DNA of 64,000 bases from Allohoeflea poritis (GTDB lineage Bacteria > Pseudomonadota > Alphaproteobacteria > Rhizobiales > Rhizobiaceae), in NCBI RefSeq assembly GCF_027889715.1, contig NZ_JAPJZH010000004.1, positions 310,001-374,000 on the forward strand, given 5' to 3'. How positions within the stretch are numbered: position 1 is the first letter of the stretch; every line of letters starts with the position of its first letter. The notes beneath the pieces are model-generated. The model was not told where the DNA came from and did not search any database. It saw only the letters and a list, made by a program, of their open reading frames with translations. Positions 43,435-52,721 of this stretch are shown here, piece by piece. The position numbers were made by a program, and so were the translations under genes.

Positions 43435-44991
43435 ATGGCACAGGGCAGCAAGCCACGTCATTCGCGTACCACCCGCAAACCGGTTACCATCGATCTCGAA
43501 CCCGAGGCCGTGAAGAAGGAAGAAACAGCGACCTCCGACGATAAGAAAAAGACAACGGCGAGCGCCAAATCGACAGCCGCCAAAAAGAGCGGAACCGTTC
43601 CAAAGACGGGTACGAAGGGCGCCAAGGCGGTCGCCGAAAAGACAGGCGACGAGCCCGCGCCGGAATTCGGCCGGGCCGAGAAGGTCACGGCACAGGCCGA
43701 ACGCGCGGCGAAGGCCATGTCCGGCGCGACGGCGTCGGGCGGGACAGACGCAAAGACAGAGCCGGCCGCCGCACCGGCGAAAAGGAAGACCGAGAAAGGT
43801 CCGGACGAGAAGCCCGCCGCTGCCACAAAAGCCACTGACACCGGCGCGGCGGTAGCGAAGGACAAAGCGGCGGCATCGACGGGCGGCGGTTTTCGCACCG
43901 GAGCCGCGGGCCTTGCCGGCGGCGTTGTCGCCATAGCGCTTTATGCCGGTCTTCAATGGGGCGGCATCCTGCCCGCACCCGGCGGATCGGCGGCGTCGGG
44001 CGGCGGCCTTTCCGGTCAGATCGACGAACTCAAATCATCCATCGCCGCATTGGAAAAACAGGTGGCGGACGGCACGGGATCGCTCGGTCAGGACCTTGAA
44101 AGCCGCCTCAGCGCGCTCGAGACAGGATCCGGCGGTGGCGATGGCTCGGCGGTGAAGGCGCTGGAGACACAGGTTTCGTCCGTTGCTGCGAAAGTCGAAT
44201 CGCTGGGTTCCGGCGGACAGGATGGCTCCTTGTCCGATGTGACGCAGAAGCTTTCGGCGATCGAAACCGCGCAATCGCAGCAACAGGCCGGCCTGCAGAG
44301 CCTGCAGCAGTCCGTGACCGGCCTTATCAGCAAGATCAGTTCGGACGAGGCCAAGCAGAACGAGGCAATGCAGGCGCTCGACACGCGGCTGTCTTCGATT
44401 GAGACATCGCTTTCGGCGCCGCGCGAGGATATCAAGGTGGCGCGTGCGCTGGCCGCCGCCAATCTCAAGGCGGCGATCGACCGGGGCGGTTCCTTCATGG
44501 CCGAGCTCGAAGCCTTCGCCAGCGTTGATGGCGACAGCCCGGCGATCGATCAGTTGCGCAATTTCGCCGCAAGCGGTGTTCCGTCGCGCGCAGAGCTGCA
44601 AAGCGGGTTTCCGACAGTGGCCAATACGATCATCAATGCCGCCTCCGGCAGCGGATCGGACAGCGGCTGGGTCGACCGGCTGATGAACAGCGCCAGCTCC
44701 ATCGTCAGCGTACGCCCGGTCGGCGACGTCGCCGGCGACAGCGTCGAGGCGATTGTCGCGCGCATGGAAACGAAGCTCAACAATGGCGACCTGCAGGGCG
44801 CCGTCGATGAATGGAAAACGCTGCCGGAAACATCACGGACAGCGTCATCCGCCTATGAGAAAGATCTGGCGGCACGCATCCTGGTGGAGAAGATCGTATC
44901 CGGCACGGTCAATGCCGCCCTGCCGACGGAAACGGCGCAGCCCGATAACAATGCCGCCGGCACAACGCAGACCGGGGGCCAATCCGAATGA
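43435..44991 (+). CDS. Alphaproteobacterial mitofilin-like membrane protein
   Basis: A 518-residue protein: a long disordered N-terminus rich in Lys, Ala, Thr and Glu (1-140), one membrane helix (AAGLAGGVVAIALYAGLQWGG, about 160-180, in two parts), a coiled-coil region (about 200-340) and a compact C-terminal domain (345-480) resembling the mitofilin signature. This is the alphaMic60 group, the relative of mitochondrial Mic60, encoded between hemD and hemY in many alphaproteobacteria. It may shape inner-membrane folds and contact the outer membrane. Four nucleotides overlap with the next gene. Confidence 0.85.
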   Translation: MAQGSKPRHSRTTRKPVTIDLEPEAVKKEETATSDDKKKTTASAKSTAAKKSGTVPKTGTKGAKAVAEKTGDEPAPEFGRAEKVTAQAERAAKAMSGATASGGTDAKTEPAAAPAKRKTEKGPDEKPAAATKATDTGAAVAKDKAAASTGGGFRTGAAGLAGGVVAIALYAGLQWGGILPAPGGSAASGGGLSGQIDELKSSIAALEKQVADGTGSLGQDLESRLSALETGSGGGDGSAVKALETQVSSVAAKVESLGSGGQDGSLSDVTQKLSAIETAQSQQQAGLQSLQQSVTGLISKISSDEAKQNEAMQALDTRLSSIETSLSAPREDIKVARALAAANLKAAIDRGGSFMAELEAFASVDGDSPAIDQLRNFAASGVPSRAELQSGFPTVANTIINAASGSGSDSGWVDRLMNSASSIVSVRPVGDVAGDSVEAIVARMETKLNNGDLQGAVDEWKTLPETSRTASSAYEKDLAARILVEKIVSGTVNAALPTETAQPDNNAAGTTQTGGQSE

Positions 44992-46880
44992 TCCGCTTGT
45001 TAATCTACATCGCCATCGTGCTGGTGCTCGGCTTCGGTTTTGCCTGGCTCGCCGATCGGCCTGGAGACCTGGTGATCACCTGGCAGGGCCAACGCATCGA
45101 GATGTCCCTGATGGTCGCGGTCACGGCGGTCGTTGTCCTCATTGCGGCCATCATGATCGGCTGGTGGCTTCTGCGAAGCATCATCGCTTCGCCGCACCTC
45201 GTCTCGCGCTATTTCCGCGCACGCAAGCGCGACCGCGGCTACCAGGCGCTTTCGACGGGGCTGATCGCCGCCGGCGCCGGGGATGCGGCGACCGCGCGCA
45301 AGATGACCCAGCGGACGATGGGGCTGCTGAGTTCCGATCAGGAGCCGCTGATTCATCTGCTCGATGCGCAGACGGCGCTGATCGAAGGCAAGAACGACGA
45401 CGCCCGAACGAAATTCGAGATGATGGTCGAGGACCCCGAGACCAGGGAGCTGGGGTTGCGCGGACTTTATCTCGAGGCCCGCAGGCTGGGAGCCAATGAA
45501 GCCGCGCGCCATTATGCGGAAGAGGCAGCGGAAAAGGCGCCGCATCTGCCCTGGGCCGCCGAGGCCGCGCTCGGGTTCCGTTCGGCCGAAGGTGCCTGGG
45601 ACGATGCCATCCGGCTGCTGGAGAAGCAGCGTGCCGCCCGGGTGCTCGACAAGGCTTCGGCGGACCGCAAGAAGGCGGTGCTTCTGACCGCGAGGGCGAT
45701 GGACAGGCTGGAGCAGGGTGACGTCGCGGGTTCCCGCAGCGACGGTGTCGAAGCGAACCGGCTGGCGCCCGACCTGGTGCCGGCGGCGCTGATCGCCGCC
45801 CAGGCGCTCTACCGGGAAAACAGCCTGCGCAAGGGCTCGCGCATTCTTGAAAAGATGTGGCGCAACGCTCCGCATCCGGATGTGGCGGATACCTTCATTC
45901 GGGCACGGCCGGGTGATTCCACCCATGACCGGCTGAAACGGGCACAGAAGCTCGAAAGCCTGAAGCGCAACCACGTGGAGTCGCTCTATGCCGTCGCCCG
46001 GGCGGCGCTGGATGCGCAGGAATTCAAGCTGGCGCGCGAGAAGGCCGAAGCTGCCGTGCGGGTGCGCGCGAGCGAGGGCATATTCCTTCTGCTTGCCGAT
46101 ATCGAGGAAGCCGAGACCGGCGATCAGGGACGTGTGCGCCACTGGCTCGCCCAGGCCGTCCGCGCGCCGCGCGATGCGGCCTGGACGGCGGACGGTGTGG
46201 TCGCCGATCACTGGGCGCCCGTCTCGCCGGTGACCGGCAAGCTGGACGCATTCGAATGGAAGGTGCCCGTCGAGCAGATCGCCGGCCCCGTCGAGGATGC
46301 GGATGCTTCGCGCGATCATGTGGAACAGGCCCTGAAATCACTGCCGCCGGTGGCCGTACAGGCGGTTCGGATCGAAGAAGAGCCGGCCGTGAGCGAACCG
46401 GTAATCGATGTGGAACCGGCGCCGCATGCGGAACCGGACGCCAAGGCAGAGGAGACCGAGGTTGCGGAGGTGGCGCAGATGCCCGAAGCGCAATCCGGGG
46501 AAATGGTGGACGAAAAGCCGGAAGAGCCGGCGCAGCCAGCGCCAGAGGTTATTGACGCCGAGGTGATCGAGACGACGGAGGCAAAGGCACCGGAATCGAG
46601 GGCCGAGGAGCCGGAACCCGATCAGCCGAAGGGCCAGCCCGAGCAGAAGGAGCCGGCCGCAGGGGCGACCGGAAAACCTGACGAAATCGAAAGCGCGGAG
46701 AAGGAACCCGCGGTCGAGAAGGCGGCGGCCGAAGGCGAGACCCACATTGTCACCGACGCCGTCGGTATGGACAAGGACAAGGCGCGCGAGGCAGCGTTCC
46801 TTGCCAAGCCACCGGATGATCCCGGCGTCAAGGAGGGCGCAAAGGAGGAGGAGCCGAAGTCCCGGTTCCGCCTGTTCTGA
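44988..46880 (+). CDS. HemY N-terminal-domain TPR membrane protein
   Basis: A 630-residue protein with two N-terminal membrane helices (LLIYIAIVLVLGFGFAWLA, and VAVTAVVVLIAAIMIGWWLLRSI), then TPR-like helices to about residue 400 and a long acidic, Glu/Pro-rich tail (440-620). This is the HemY_N family found with hem genes, not the protoporphyrinogen oxidase also named HemY. Its role in haem synthesis is not settled. The start overlaps the mitofilin stop. The tail has low-complexity repeats of EPA/EKP type, likely disordered. Confidence 0.88.
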   Translation: MIRLLIYIAIVLVLGFGFAWLADRPGDLVITWQGQRIEMSLMVAVTAVVVLIAAIMIGWWLLRSIIASPHLVSRYFRARKRDRGYQALSTGLIAAGAGDAATARKMTQRTMGLLSSDQEPLIHLLDAQTALIEGKNDDARTKFEMMVEDPETRELGLRGLYLEARRLGANEAARHYAEEAAEKAPHLPWAAEAALGFRSAEGAWDDAIRLLEKQRAARVLDKASADRKKAVLLTARAMDRLEQGDVAGSRSDGVEANRLAPDLVPAALIAAQALYRENSLRKGSRILEKMWRNAPHPDVADTFIRARPGDSTHDRLKRAQKLESLKRNHVESLYAVARAALDAQEFKLAREKAEAAVRVRASEGIFLLLADIEEAETGDQGRVRHWLAQAVRAPRDAAWTADGVVADHWAPVSPVTGKLDAFEWKVPVEQIAGPVEDADASRDHVEQALKSLPPVAVQAVRIEEEPAVSEPVIDVEPAPHAEPDAKAEETEVAEVAQMPEAQSGEMVDEKPEEPAQPAPEVIDAEVIETTEAKAPESRAEEPEPDQPKGQPEQKEPAAGATGKPDEIESAEKEPAVEKAAAEGETHIVTDAVGMDKDKAREAAFLAKPPDDPGVKEGAKEEEPKSRFRLF

Positions 46881-46958
46881 CCCGGCCGAAGCATTTCAAG
46901 GTTCGCGGTGCGGCGTTTGTTTTGCATGCGCGCCGCGGCGATGGTATTTGCTCTAGTC

Positions 46959-47426
46959 ATGTTTGATCAGTTCCAGAAATTCATTCAGTCGCTGGGCGGC
47001 GAGGAAAAGCCGGAGCTGGCGCGCGACGATCCGCGCGTCGCGGCGGCCGCGCTGTTTTTTCATGTCATCGATGCCGACGGTGTTTCCGAGCCCGTCGAGC
47101 GGGAAAAGCTGCAGCAGCTCCTCGAGCGGCAATATGGGGTGCACAAGGACGAGCTGAAGAAACTGGTCGATGCGGGCAAGCAGGCCGAGGATGAGTCGGT
47201 CGATTTCTACGCCTTCACCAGTGTCCTGAAGCGCTCGCTCGACGCAGAGCAGCGGGTCAACTTCATCGAGCTTTTGTGGGAACTCGTCTATGCCGACGGT
47301 GTCCGGCATGAGCTTGAGGACAATGTTGTGTGGCGTGTCGCCGAACTTCTGGGCGTGTCCGACCGTGACCGCGTCCTCATGCGCCAGCGGGTTGCCGCCC
47401 GGCTCGGTTCCGGAGACGGTTCCTGA
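46959..47426 (+). CDS. TerB-like tellurite-resistance family protein
   Basis: A 155-residue helical protein. ARDDPRVAAAALFFHVIDADGVSEPVEREKLQQLLERQYG (near 22-60) and FIELLWELVYADGVRHELEDNVVWRVAELLGV contain the two acidic AxADG-x-E motifs of the TerB fold, which may bind metal ions. No other ter genes are nearby, so resistance to tellurite is not implied. The start at 46959 follows an out-of-place upstream frame; the next gene begins within its stop codon. Confidence 0.9.
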   Translation: MFDQFQKFIQSLGGEEKPELARDDPRVAAAALFFHVIDADGVSEPVEREKLQQLLERQYGVHKDELKKLVDAGKQAEDESVDFYAFTSVLKRSLDAEQRVNFIELLWELVYADGVRHELEDNVVWRVAELLGVSDRDRVLMRQRVAARLGSGDGS

Positions 47427-48193
47427 TGCTTCATGATCCGGGAAAGGAAGGTCAGGGTCCGAACCGAATTCTCATCGTTCTGCACCAGGAGGGGTCCAGC
47501 CCCGGCCGTGTCGGGCAGATGCTGGAAAGGGCCGGGTTCGAGCTGGACATCCGCCGCCATGTGCTTGGCGATCCGCTGCCTGAAACACTCGCCGAACATG
47601 CCGGCGCGGTGATTTTCGGCGGCCCGATGAGCGCCAATGACGAAGACGATTTCGTGCGCAACGAGATTGACTGGCATGCGGTGCCATTGGCCGAGAACAA
47701 GCCTTATCTCGGAATTTGCCTTGGGGCCCAGATGCTGGTCCGCCATCTCGGCGGTACCGTCGCGGCGCATCCCGATGGCCTCACGGAAATCGGCTGGTAT
47801 CCGATGCGGGCGACCCCGGCGGGCGAGGCGCTCATGGCATGGCCCGACATTGTCTATCATTTCCACCGCGAGGGTTTCAGCCTGCCGCAGGGCGCCGAAC
47901 TGCTGGCGACGGCCGATCACTATGAGAACCAGGCGTTCCGCTATGGCGAAAATGCCTGGGGCATCCAATTCCACGCCGAACTGACACAGGTGATGATGCA
48001 TCGCTGGGTGGTGCGCGGCGCGCACCGTTTCGACATGCCGGGCGCGCAGGCAGGACGGGACCATCTCAATGGCCGTCTCGTTCATGACGCAAGGCTCCGA
48101 TACTGGCTGGCCGAGTTCCTGGAACGTGTCTTCGGGCGCGAGATTCCGGGCGAGAAGAACCGGCCAGAGGCCGTTGCTCTAAACGGCCTGTGA
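47426..48193 (+). CDS. Class I glutamine amidotransferase-like protein
   Basis: A 255-residue protein of the GuaA-like amidotransferase fold. The nucleophile is Cys98 in LGICLGAQ; the catalytic His-Glu pair is in GIQFHAELT. GGPMSANDED near 66 is the oxyanion strand. No synthetase domain is attached, so it may be a stand-alone amidase or glutamine hydrolase whose partner is not known. The start overlaps the TerB stop by 1 nt. Its last 15 nt overlap the 3' end of the convergent MFS gene. Confidence 0.9.
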   Translation: MLHDPGKEGQGPNRILIVLHQEGSSPGRVGQMLERAGFELDIRRHVLGDPLPETLAEHAGAVIFGGPMSANDEDDFVRNEIDWHAVPLAENKPYLGICLGAQMLVRHLGGTVAAHPDGLTEIGWYPMRATPAGEALMAWPDIVYHFHREGFSLPQGAELLATADHYENQAFRYGENAWGIQFHAELTQVMMHRWVVRGAHRFDMPGAQAGRDHLNGRLVHDARLRYWLAEFLERVFGREIPGEKNRPEAVALNGL

Positions 48194-49435
48194 TTCGTGA
48201 TCGACCTTGCGCAATCTCTGGATTTTGCGCAGGGCCGGGAACAGGATGGCCCACACGCCTGCGATGCCCATCGCGCCGATGCCGCCGACAACAACCGCCG
48301 GAACAGCGCCGATCAACGCCGCCATGCCGCCGGCGCGAAATTCGCCCAATTCGTTCGATGCGCCGATGAAGACCATGTTCACCGCGCTGACGCGGCCGCG
48401 CAACGCGTCCGGCGTCCAGAGCTGGATCAGCGTCTGGCGCACATAGACCGAAATCATGTCCGCCGCGCCCATCACGGCGAGTGCCGCGATCGAAACCCAG
48501 GCGATCGTCGACATGCCGAAGACGGTGGTCGCCGCGCCGAAGATCCCGACGGCAACGAACATGGTCGCGCCGGCCCTGCTGCGGAACGGATGCGCCGCGA
48601 GATAGAGCGCCATTGCCACGGCTCCAACACCGGGTGCCGCGCGCAGCAGGCCGAGCCCCCAGGGCCCGAGATCCAGAATGTCGCGGGCAAAGACCGGCAT
48701 CAGCGCAACCGCGCCGCCGAGCAGCACGGCGAACATGTCGAGCGAGATGGCGCCGAGAACGATCTTTTCGCGCCAGATGTAGCGGAACCCGGCCGATAGC
48801 GTTTCCCAGCTCTGGTTGTGCACGCCGCGCTGCTGTTCGGGCCTTGGAATGGAGAAGATCAGGATGGCGCCGATGAAAAAGAGAACGACACTCGTCCAAT
48901 AGGGCACCGATGCGCCGATCCCGTAAAGCAGGCCGCCGGCCACCGGCCCGAGGATCGTTGCGCCCTGCCAGGACATCGAGTTCCAGGCAATGGCGTTGGC
49001 GAGGTCCTCCTCCGGCACGAGGTTGGGCGCCAGCGATGTGGAGGCCGGCGCGAAGAAGGCGCGGGTGATGCCGATGACAAGGAGCACCGCGAAGACCGGC
49101 AGCGGCGACGTCAATCCGCGCAAGGTCAGGAAAACCAGTGCTGCGGCGGCGAAAAGGGCGACGATCTCGCAGATGCCCATGATCATGCGCCGGCCGAACC
49201 GGTCGGCGACAGCGCCCGTAACCAGAATGAGCACCAGCGAGGGCAGGAACTGGACGAGGCCGATGAGACCGAGATCAAACGGGTTGCGCGTCAGATCATA
49301 GATCTGCCAGCCGACCGCGACACTGATCACCTGCATGCCAAAGGCGGACAGGAACCGCGCAATCCAGTAGCGGGTAAAGGACCGGTGCCGGAATGCCGCA
49401 AAGCGTTCAGCGGCATCGGATTCGTCATGCCGCAT
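48179..49435 (-). CDS. MFS transporter, EntS/MFS_3-like
   Basis: A 418-residue carrier with about twelve membrane helices. After a basic N-terminus the motif RYWIARFLSAFGMQVISVAVGWQIYDLTRNP opens helix 1; GAVADRFGRRMIM is motif A of the major facilitator family; the repeat at LAVMGAADMISVYVRQ and WTPDALRGRVSAVNMVF is the MFS_3 mark. It is likely an exporter of a small molecule or siderophore-like compound; substrate unknown. Start at the ATG at 49435; a GTG at 49444 is also possible and neither has a clear ribosome site. Confidence 0.88.
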   Translation of the reverse strand: MRHDESDAAERFAAFRHRSFTRYWIARFLSAFGMQVISVAVGWQIYDLTRNPFDLGLIGLVQFLPSLVLILVTGAVADRFGRRMIMGICEIVALFAAAALVFLTLRGLTSPLPVFAVLLVIGITRAFFAPASTSLAPNLVPEEDLANAIAWNSMSWQGATILGPVAGGLLYGIGASVPYWTSVVLFFIGAILIFSIPRPEQQRGVHNQSWETLSAGFRYIWREKIVLGAISLDMFAVLLGGAVALMPVFARDILDLGPWGLGLLRAAPGVGAVAMALYLAAHPFRSRAGATMFVAVGIFGAATTVFGMSTIAWVSIAALAVMGAADMISVYVRQTLIQLWTPDALRGRVSAVNMVFIGASNELGEFRAGGMAALIGAVPAVVVGGIGAMGIAGVWAILFPALRKIQRLRKVDHESQAV

Positions 49436-49587
49436 GGCGGTCACAGTCAGGCGAAACGGGCATGGCGTCCGTTATAAGGTGTTAACAAATTTTGCATAGC
49501 CCGCAATTCAGGGGGTTTGCGCCGCCGCGGGCTTGCCGGGACGCGGCGCAATGGCTACATAGCGGAAGATAAAGACTGGAGACCGCG

Positions 49588-49878
49588 ATGATTGCCCTGT
49601 TTCAGACGATCGACCTCGCCTTGAACATCTATACCTGGATCATCATCCTGAGTGCGATCTTTTCGTGGCTCTACGCCTTCAATGTCGTCAATACGGGCAA
49701 CCGCTTCGTCGGAATGGTCGGCGAGTTCTTATACAAGGCGACGGAGCCGGCGCTCAGGCCGATCCGGCGGATCCTGCCGGATCTGGGCGGCCTCGACATT
49801 TCCCCGATCATCCTTCTGCTCATCATCTTTTTCATCCGCCGCCTGTTGTGGACGAGCATTTACCCGATGGTCAGCTGA
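49588..49878 (+). CDS. YggT-family membrane protein
   Basis: A 96-residue protein with two or three membrane helices. [21 protein letters not shown] and [34 protein letters not shown] match the YggT family signature (the latter in two segments). In rhizobia and relatives it is linked with the DUF167 gene, as here. Roles in division and in osmotic or ion stress have been suggested for the family. Confidence 0.93.
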   Translation: MIALFQTIDLALNIYTWIIILSAIFSWLYAFNVVNTGNRFVGMVGEFLYKATEPALRPIRRILPDLGGLDISPIILLLIIFFIRRLLWTSIYPMVS

Positions 49879-50198
49879 CCGGCTGGCGCCAAACGGTACC
49901 GGATGGCCTGCGGCTTGTCATACGCCTGACACCGGGTGCCGCACGTGATGCGGTGGACGGCGTGGAGACGGGTGCAGACGGTCGGAAATATCTCAAAATA
50001 CGGGTGCGCGCCATGCCGGAAAAGGGCAAGGCCAACCGGGCGCTGATCGCGTTTGTTGCCGGGCAAATCGGCACTCCCAAAAGCGCAATCCGGATTGTTT
50101 CGGGTGAAACCGCGCGCCTGAAGACCTTGCACATCAATGGCGAACCGGATGGATTGGCGCGGGCAGCGGATTCTCTGGCTTGGAAAAATACCACATAA
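49875..50198 (+). CDS. DUF167 (YggU-like) protein with probable CTG start
   Basis: A 107-residue protein. [48 protein letters not shown] and [12 protein letters not shown] are the DUF167 signatures. No ATG, GTG or TTG is available before the first conserved strand in this frame. The only start-like codon is the CTG at 49875, which overlaps the YggT stop as CTGA, the same geometry as the usual ATGA overlap. Translation by coupling from YggT is therefore likely. Function unknown. Confidence 0.8.
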   Translation: MTGWRQTVPDGLRLVIRLTPGAARDAVDGVETGADGRKYLKIRVRAMPEKGKANRALIAFVAGQIGTPKSAIRIVSGETARLKTLHINGEPDGLARAADSLAWKNTT

Positions 50199-50313
50199 TA
50201 ACAGCAACTTAGTTTCAATGTAACCGACGTTCAGAAAAGTTGTGCCTTAACCGGATTGACATCATGTGACAGTTGTCGCGTACTTGTGACGGTTGCCACA
50301 GGAGATGATATCC

Positions 50314-50679
50314 ATGCCTCCCTCCCCGAGTGAATTGCCGTTGCTGAAAGCGCTCTGGAAAAACCGGGCGCTGAGCGCCCGCGAGTTGCATGAACAAATC
50401 GCCGGCGAGCTCGGCTGGTCGCTATCCTCGACACGCAAGACCCTTGAGCGGATGATTGAAAAAGGCCTTGTGACCGTGACCGAGCAACACGGCGTCAAGG
50501 TCTACAGTGCCGGTGTCGGCAAGATCGCCACGCTGGCAGGCCTGACGCGGCAATTTGCGCGCTCCGTGCTCGAGATCGAGGGCCCGCTGCCCACCTCTTC
50601 CTTCACAGGAAGCCGCATCCTTTCGCAAGCCGAACTCGAGGAGCTTGAGCGGTTTCTCGACGAGGAGGATAGCAAGTGA
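50314..50679 (+). CDS. BlaI/MecI-type repressor
   Basis: A 121-residue winged-helix repressor. LPLLKALWKNRALSARELHEQIAGE and SSTRKTLERMIEKGLVTVTEQHGVKVYSA are the BlaI DNA-binding halves; the C-terminal dimer part ends LEELERFLDEEDSK. BlaI proteins are cleaved when the partner M56 protease senses its signal. The ATG at 50314 has AGGAG at good spacing. The next gene overlaps its stop as GTGA. Confidence 0.88.
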   Translation: MPPSPSELPLLKALWKNRALSARELHEQIAGELGWSLSSTRKTLERMIEKGLVTVTEQHGVKVYSAGVGKIATLAGLTRQFARSVLEIEGPLPTSSFTGSRILSQAELEELERFLDEEDSK

Positions 50680-52064
50680 CAGTCATCCAGTTCGGGCTAT
50701 TCAGTCTCCTTTGGGGGTTCGTCGTCTGGCTGTTGGTCGTAGTGCCGGCTCGTCGAATGGGTTTGCCGACTGAAACACCGCGCCTGCTGCTGACGGCGAT
50801 CTTCGCGATTGTCATGCCGTCGGCCTTGATTCTTACCGGCTGGACCCTGCCGACCTTCGGAAGCGAAAGCACGTCGCCGGCCAGCGTTGGCGCTGAGCAG
50901 GGCCTGCGCGCATTTGCCGGGTCAATGGACCGTTTCATTGTCCATGCCGTGCACGCCGGGCCGCATTTCGGCGACGTCATCGCCTTGATCTATATGGCTG
51001 GCGTCGGGATCCGGCTGGCGGCGCTTGGCCGCTCTGTTCTGGCCCTGCGGTCGCTGTCGGAGAATGCAGCGGCGCTGGATTGGCGCGGTTCGCAATGGCC
51101 GGTCTGCAGGACATCTGCCCGAACAACGCCATTTGCGGTCGGCGGCCGCCGCGCCCGGATCGTCATTCCCGATGCTCTGGCGGATCGTTGGTCCACTCAG
51201 CAACTGGCGTTGGTGATCGCCCATGAGGAGGCGCATCTGCGGCGCCGCGATCCGGCCGTAACAACGGTGCTGGCCGTGACGGCTGCCCTGTTCTGGTTCA
51301 ACCCGTTCCTGCTCGACCTCGTGGCTCGATGGCGCCAGTGCTGCGAGCTGCGCGCCGATGCGGATGCCTTGCTGGGCGCTACGCAGCAACAACGTTCGCT
51401 TTATGCCCGTACGCTCGTCGCCGCCATGCGCAGCTTCTCCGATGCCAAGCCGGCACAGGCGCCAACCCTTTTTACATCACGCAAGATCAGGAGAGACAAA
51501 ATGCGCATCAGCGCCATACTGAACAAGTCAGAAAAAAGGATGCGCAAACCGGCCAGCCTGCTGGTTCATTGCGCCGCCTGGTTGCTGGTCGCCGCCGGCA
51601 GCACGACGGCGCTTGCGACCGCATCGGGTAATGTCGATACGCTGGACCGGTTTATCTCGGGCGGACGGATCACCTCGGCCTATGGCGTGGAACGCAAGAA
51701 CATGCGCAGGCATACGGGCGTCGATGTGTGGGCTGAAAAGGGAACGCCGATCGCCGCTCCGGGAGCGGCGGTGGTCAAGCAGGCAGCTGAGATCTTTCGG
51801 GGCAACCCGCGCTGGGGGCGGGCGGTGGTGCTGGAATTCGACGATGACCTTGTCGTGTGGTTCACGCATCTGGAAGGTTACTCGGTCAAGACAGGCGATC
51901 GTCTCGACGAGGGCGACATCTTTGCGACGGTAGGCGATGACTTCGCGATGGTACGCGGCACGCTACAATCGCAGCGATCGCACATCCATATCGAGGCCTA
52001 TAAAAATGGCCGGCGCGTCGATCCCGCCACCATCTGGCCGTTCCTCAAAAGGCCCGGGCGTTAG
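50676..52064 (+). CDS. BlaR-type M56 protease fused to an M23 peptidase domain
   Basis: A 462-residue membrane protein. The first 250 residues are an M56 (BlaR1/MecR1) region: helices near 5-60 and 105, then H183-EEAH187 zinc motif in IAHEEAHLRRRD, followed by a helix. A helix at about 295-310 leads to an M23/LytM domain (about 325-455): H346-TGVD350 and H436-I-H438 are the zinc ligands. So the penicillin-sensing domain of BlaR1 is replaced by a peptidoglycan endopeptidase-like fold. It starts with GTG 1 nt inside the BlaI stop. The pair should sense cell-wall state; the target genes are unknown. Fusions of this kind are known in proteobacteria. Confidence 0.85.
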   Translation: MTVIQFGLFSLLWGFVVWLLVVVPARRMGLPTETPRLLLTAIFAIVMPSALILTGWTLPTFGSESTSPASVGAEQGLRAFAGSMDRFIVHAVHAGPHFGDVIALIYMAGVGIRLAALGRSVLALRSLSENAAALDWRGSQWPVCRTSARTTPFAVGGRRARIVIPDALADRWSTQQLALVIAHEEAHLRRRDPAVTTVLAVTAALFWFNPFLLDLVARWRQCCELRADADALLGATQQQRSLYARTLVAAMRSFSDAKPAQAPTLFTSRKIRRDKMRISAILNKSEKRMRKPASLLVHCAAWLLVAAGSTTALATASGNVDTLDRFISGGRITSAYGVERKNMRRHTGVDVWAEKGTPIAAPGAAVVKQAAEIFRGNPRWGRAVVLEFDDDLVVWFTHLEGYSVKTGDRLDEGDIFATVGDDFAMVRGTLQSQRSHIHIEAYKNGRRVDPATIWPFLKRPGR

Positions 52065-52069
52065 CGGAC

Positions 52070-52594
52070 CTACTTGGCGCGCTCGATCGATTCGACGATC
52101 AGGCGCTTGGCGACGTCGACGTCCTGCCAGTCGCCGATCTTGACCCACTTGCCCGGTTCGAGATCCTTGTAGTGCTCGAAAAAGTGCTCGATCTGCTGCA
52201 GCGTGATTTCGGGCATGTCGTCGAAATTTGCGACCTTCTCGTAGCGCTTGGTCAGGCTGGAGGACGGAACGGCGATGATCTTCTCGTCCTGGCCGGCATT
52301 GTCCTCCATGATCAGCACGCCGATGGGGCGCGCATTGATAACGCAGCCGGGGATCAGCGGACGGGTGTTGCACACCAGAACGTCGATCGGATCGCCGTCC
52401 TCGGACAGGGTGTGCGGGACAAAGCCGTAATTGCCGGGATAGGCCATGGGCGTGTAGAGGAAGCGGTCGACCACGAGGGTGCCGGCCTCCTTGTCCATCT
52501 CGTATTTGATGGGCTGCCCGCCGAGCGGAACCTCGATGATGACGTTGACGTCATCCGGCGGATTGTTGCCGATGGAGATCGCGTCTATGCGCAT
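52070..52594 (-). CDS. ppa: Inorganic pyrophosphatase
   Basis: A 174-residue soluble type I pyrophosphatase. [49 protein letters not shown] with the metal-binding Asp residues, and [14 protein letters not shown] are the family motifs. It hydrolyses pyrophosphate to drive biosynthesis. The start at 52594 has AGGA 7 nt upstream; the longer open frame is unlikely. It converges with the BlaR-like gene. Confidence 0.96.
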   Translation of the reverse strand: MRIDAISIGNNPPDDVNVIIEVPLGGQPIKYEMDKEAGTLVVDRFLYTPMAYPGNYGFVPHTLSEDGDPIDVLVCNTRPLIPGCVINARPIGVLIMEDNAGQDEKIIAVPSSSLTKRYEKVANFDDMPEITLQQIEHFFEHYKDLEPGKWVKIGDWQDVDVAKRLIVESIERAK

Positions 52595-52721
52595 GACTGA
52601 TCCTGCTTTCGATTGCCTGCGGCGGAAATAGCCTTTTGTGCGCTGCAGCGCAACATGTCTTTGGTTCAATGCCGACGCAAGAATTGTTTGGATCCGGGGC
52701 TTTGCGCGACCCGATCCTGGC

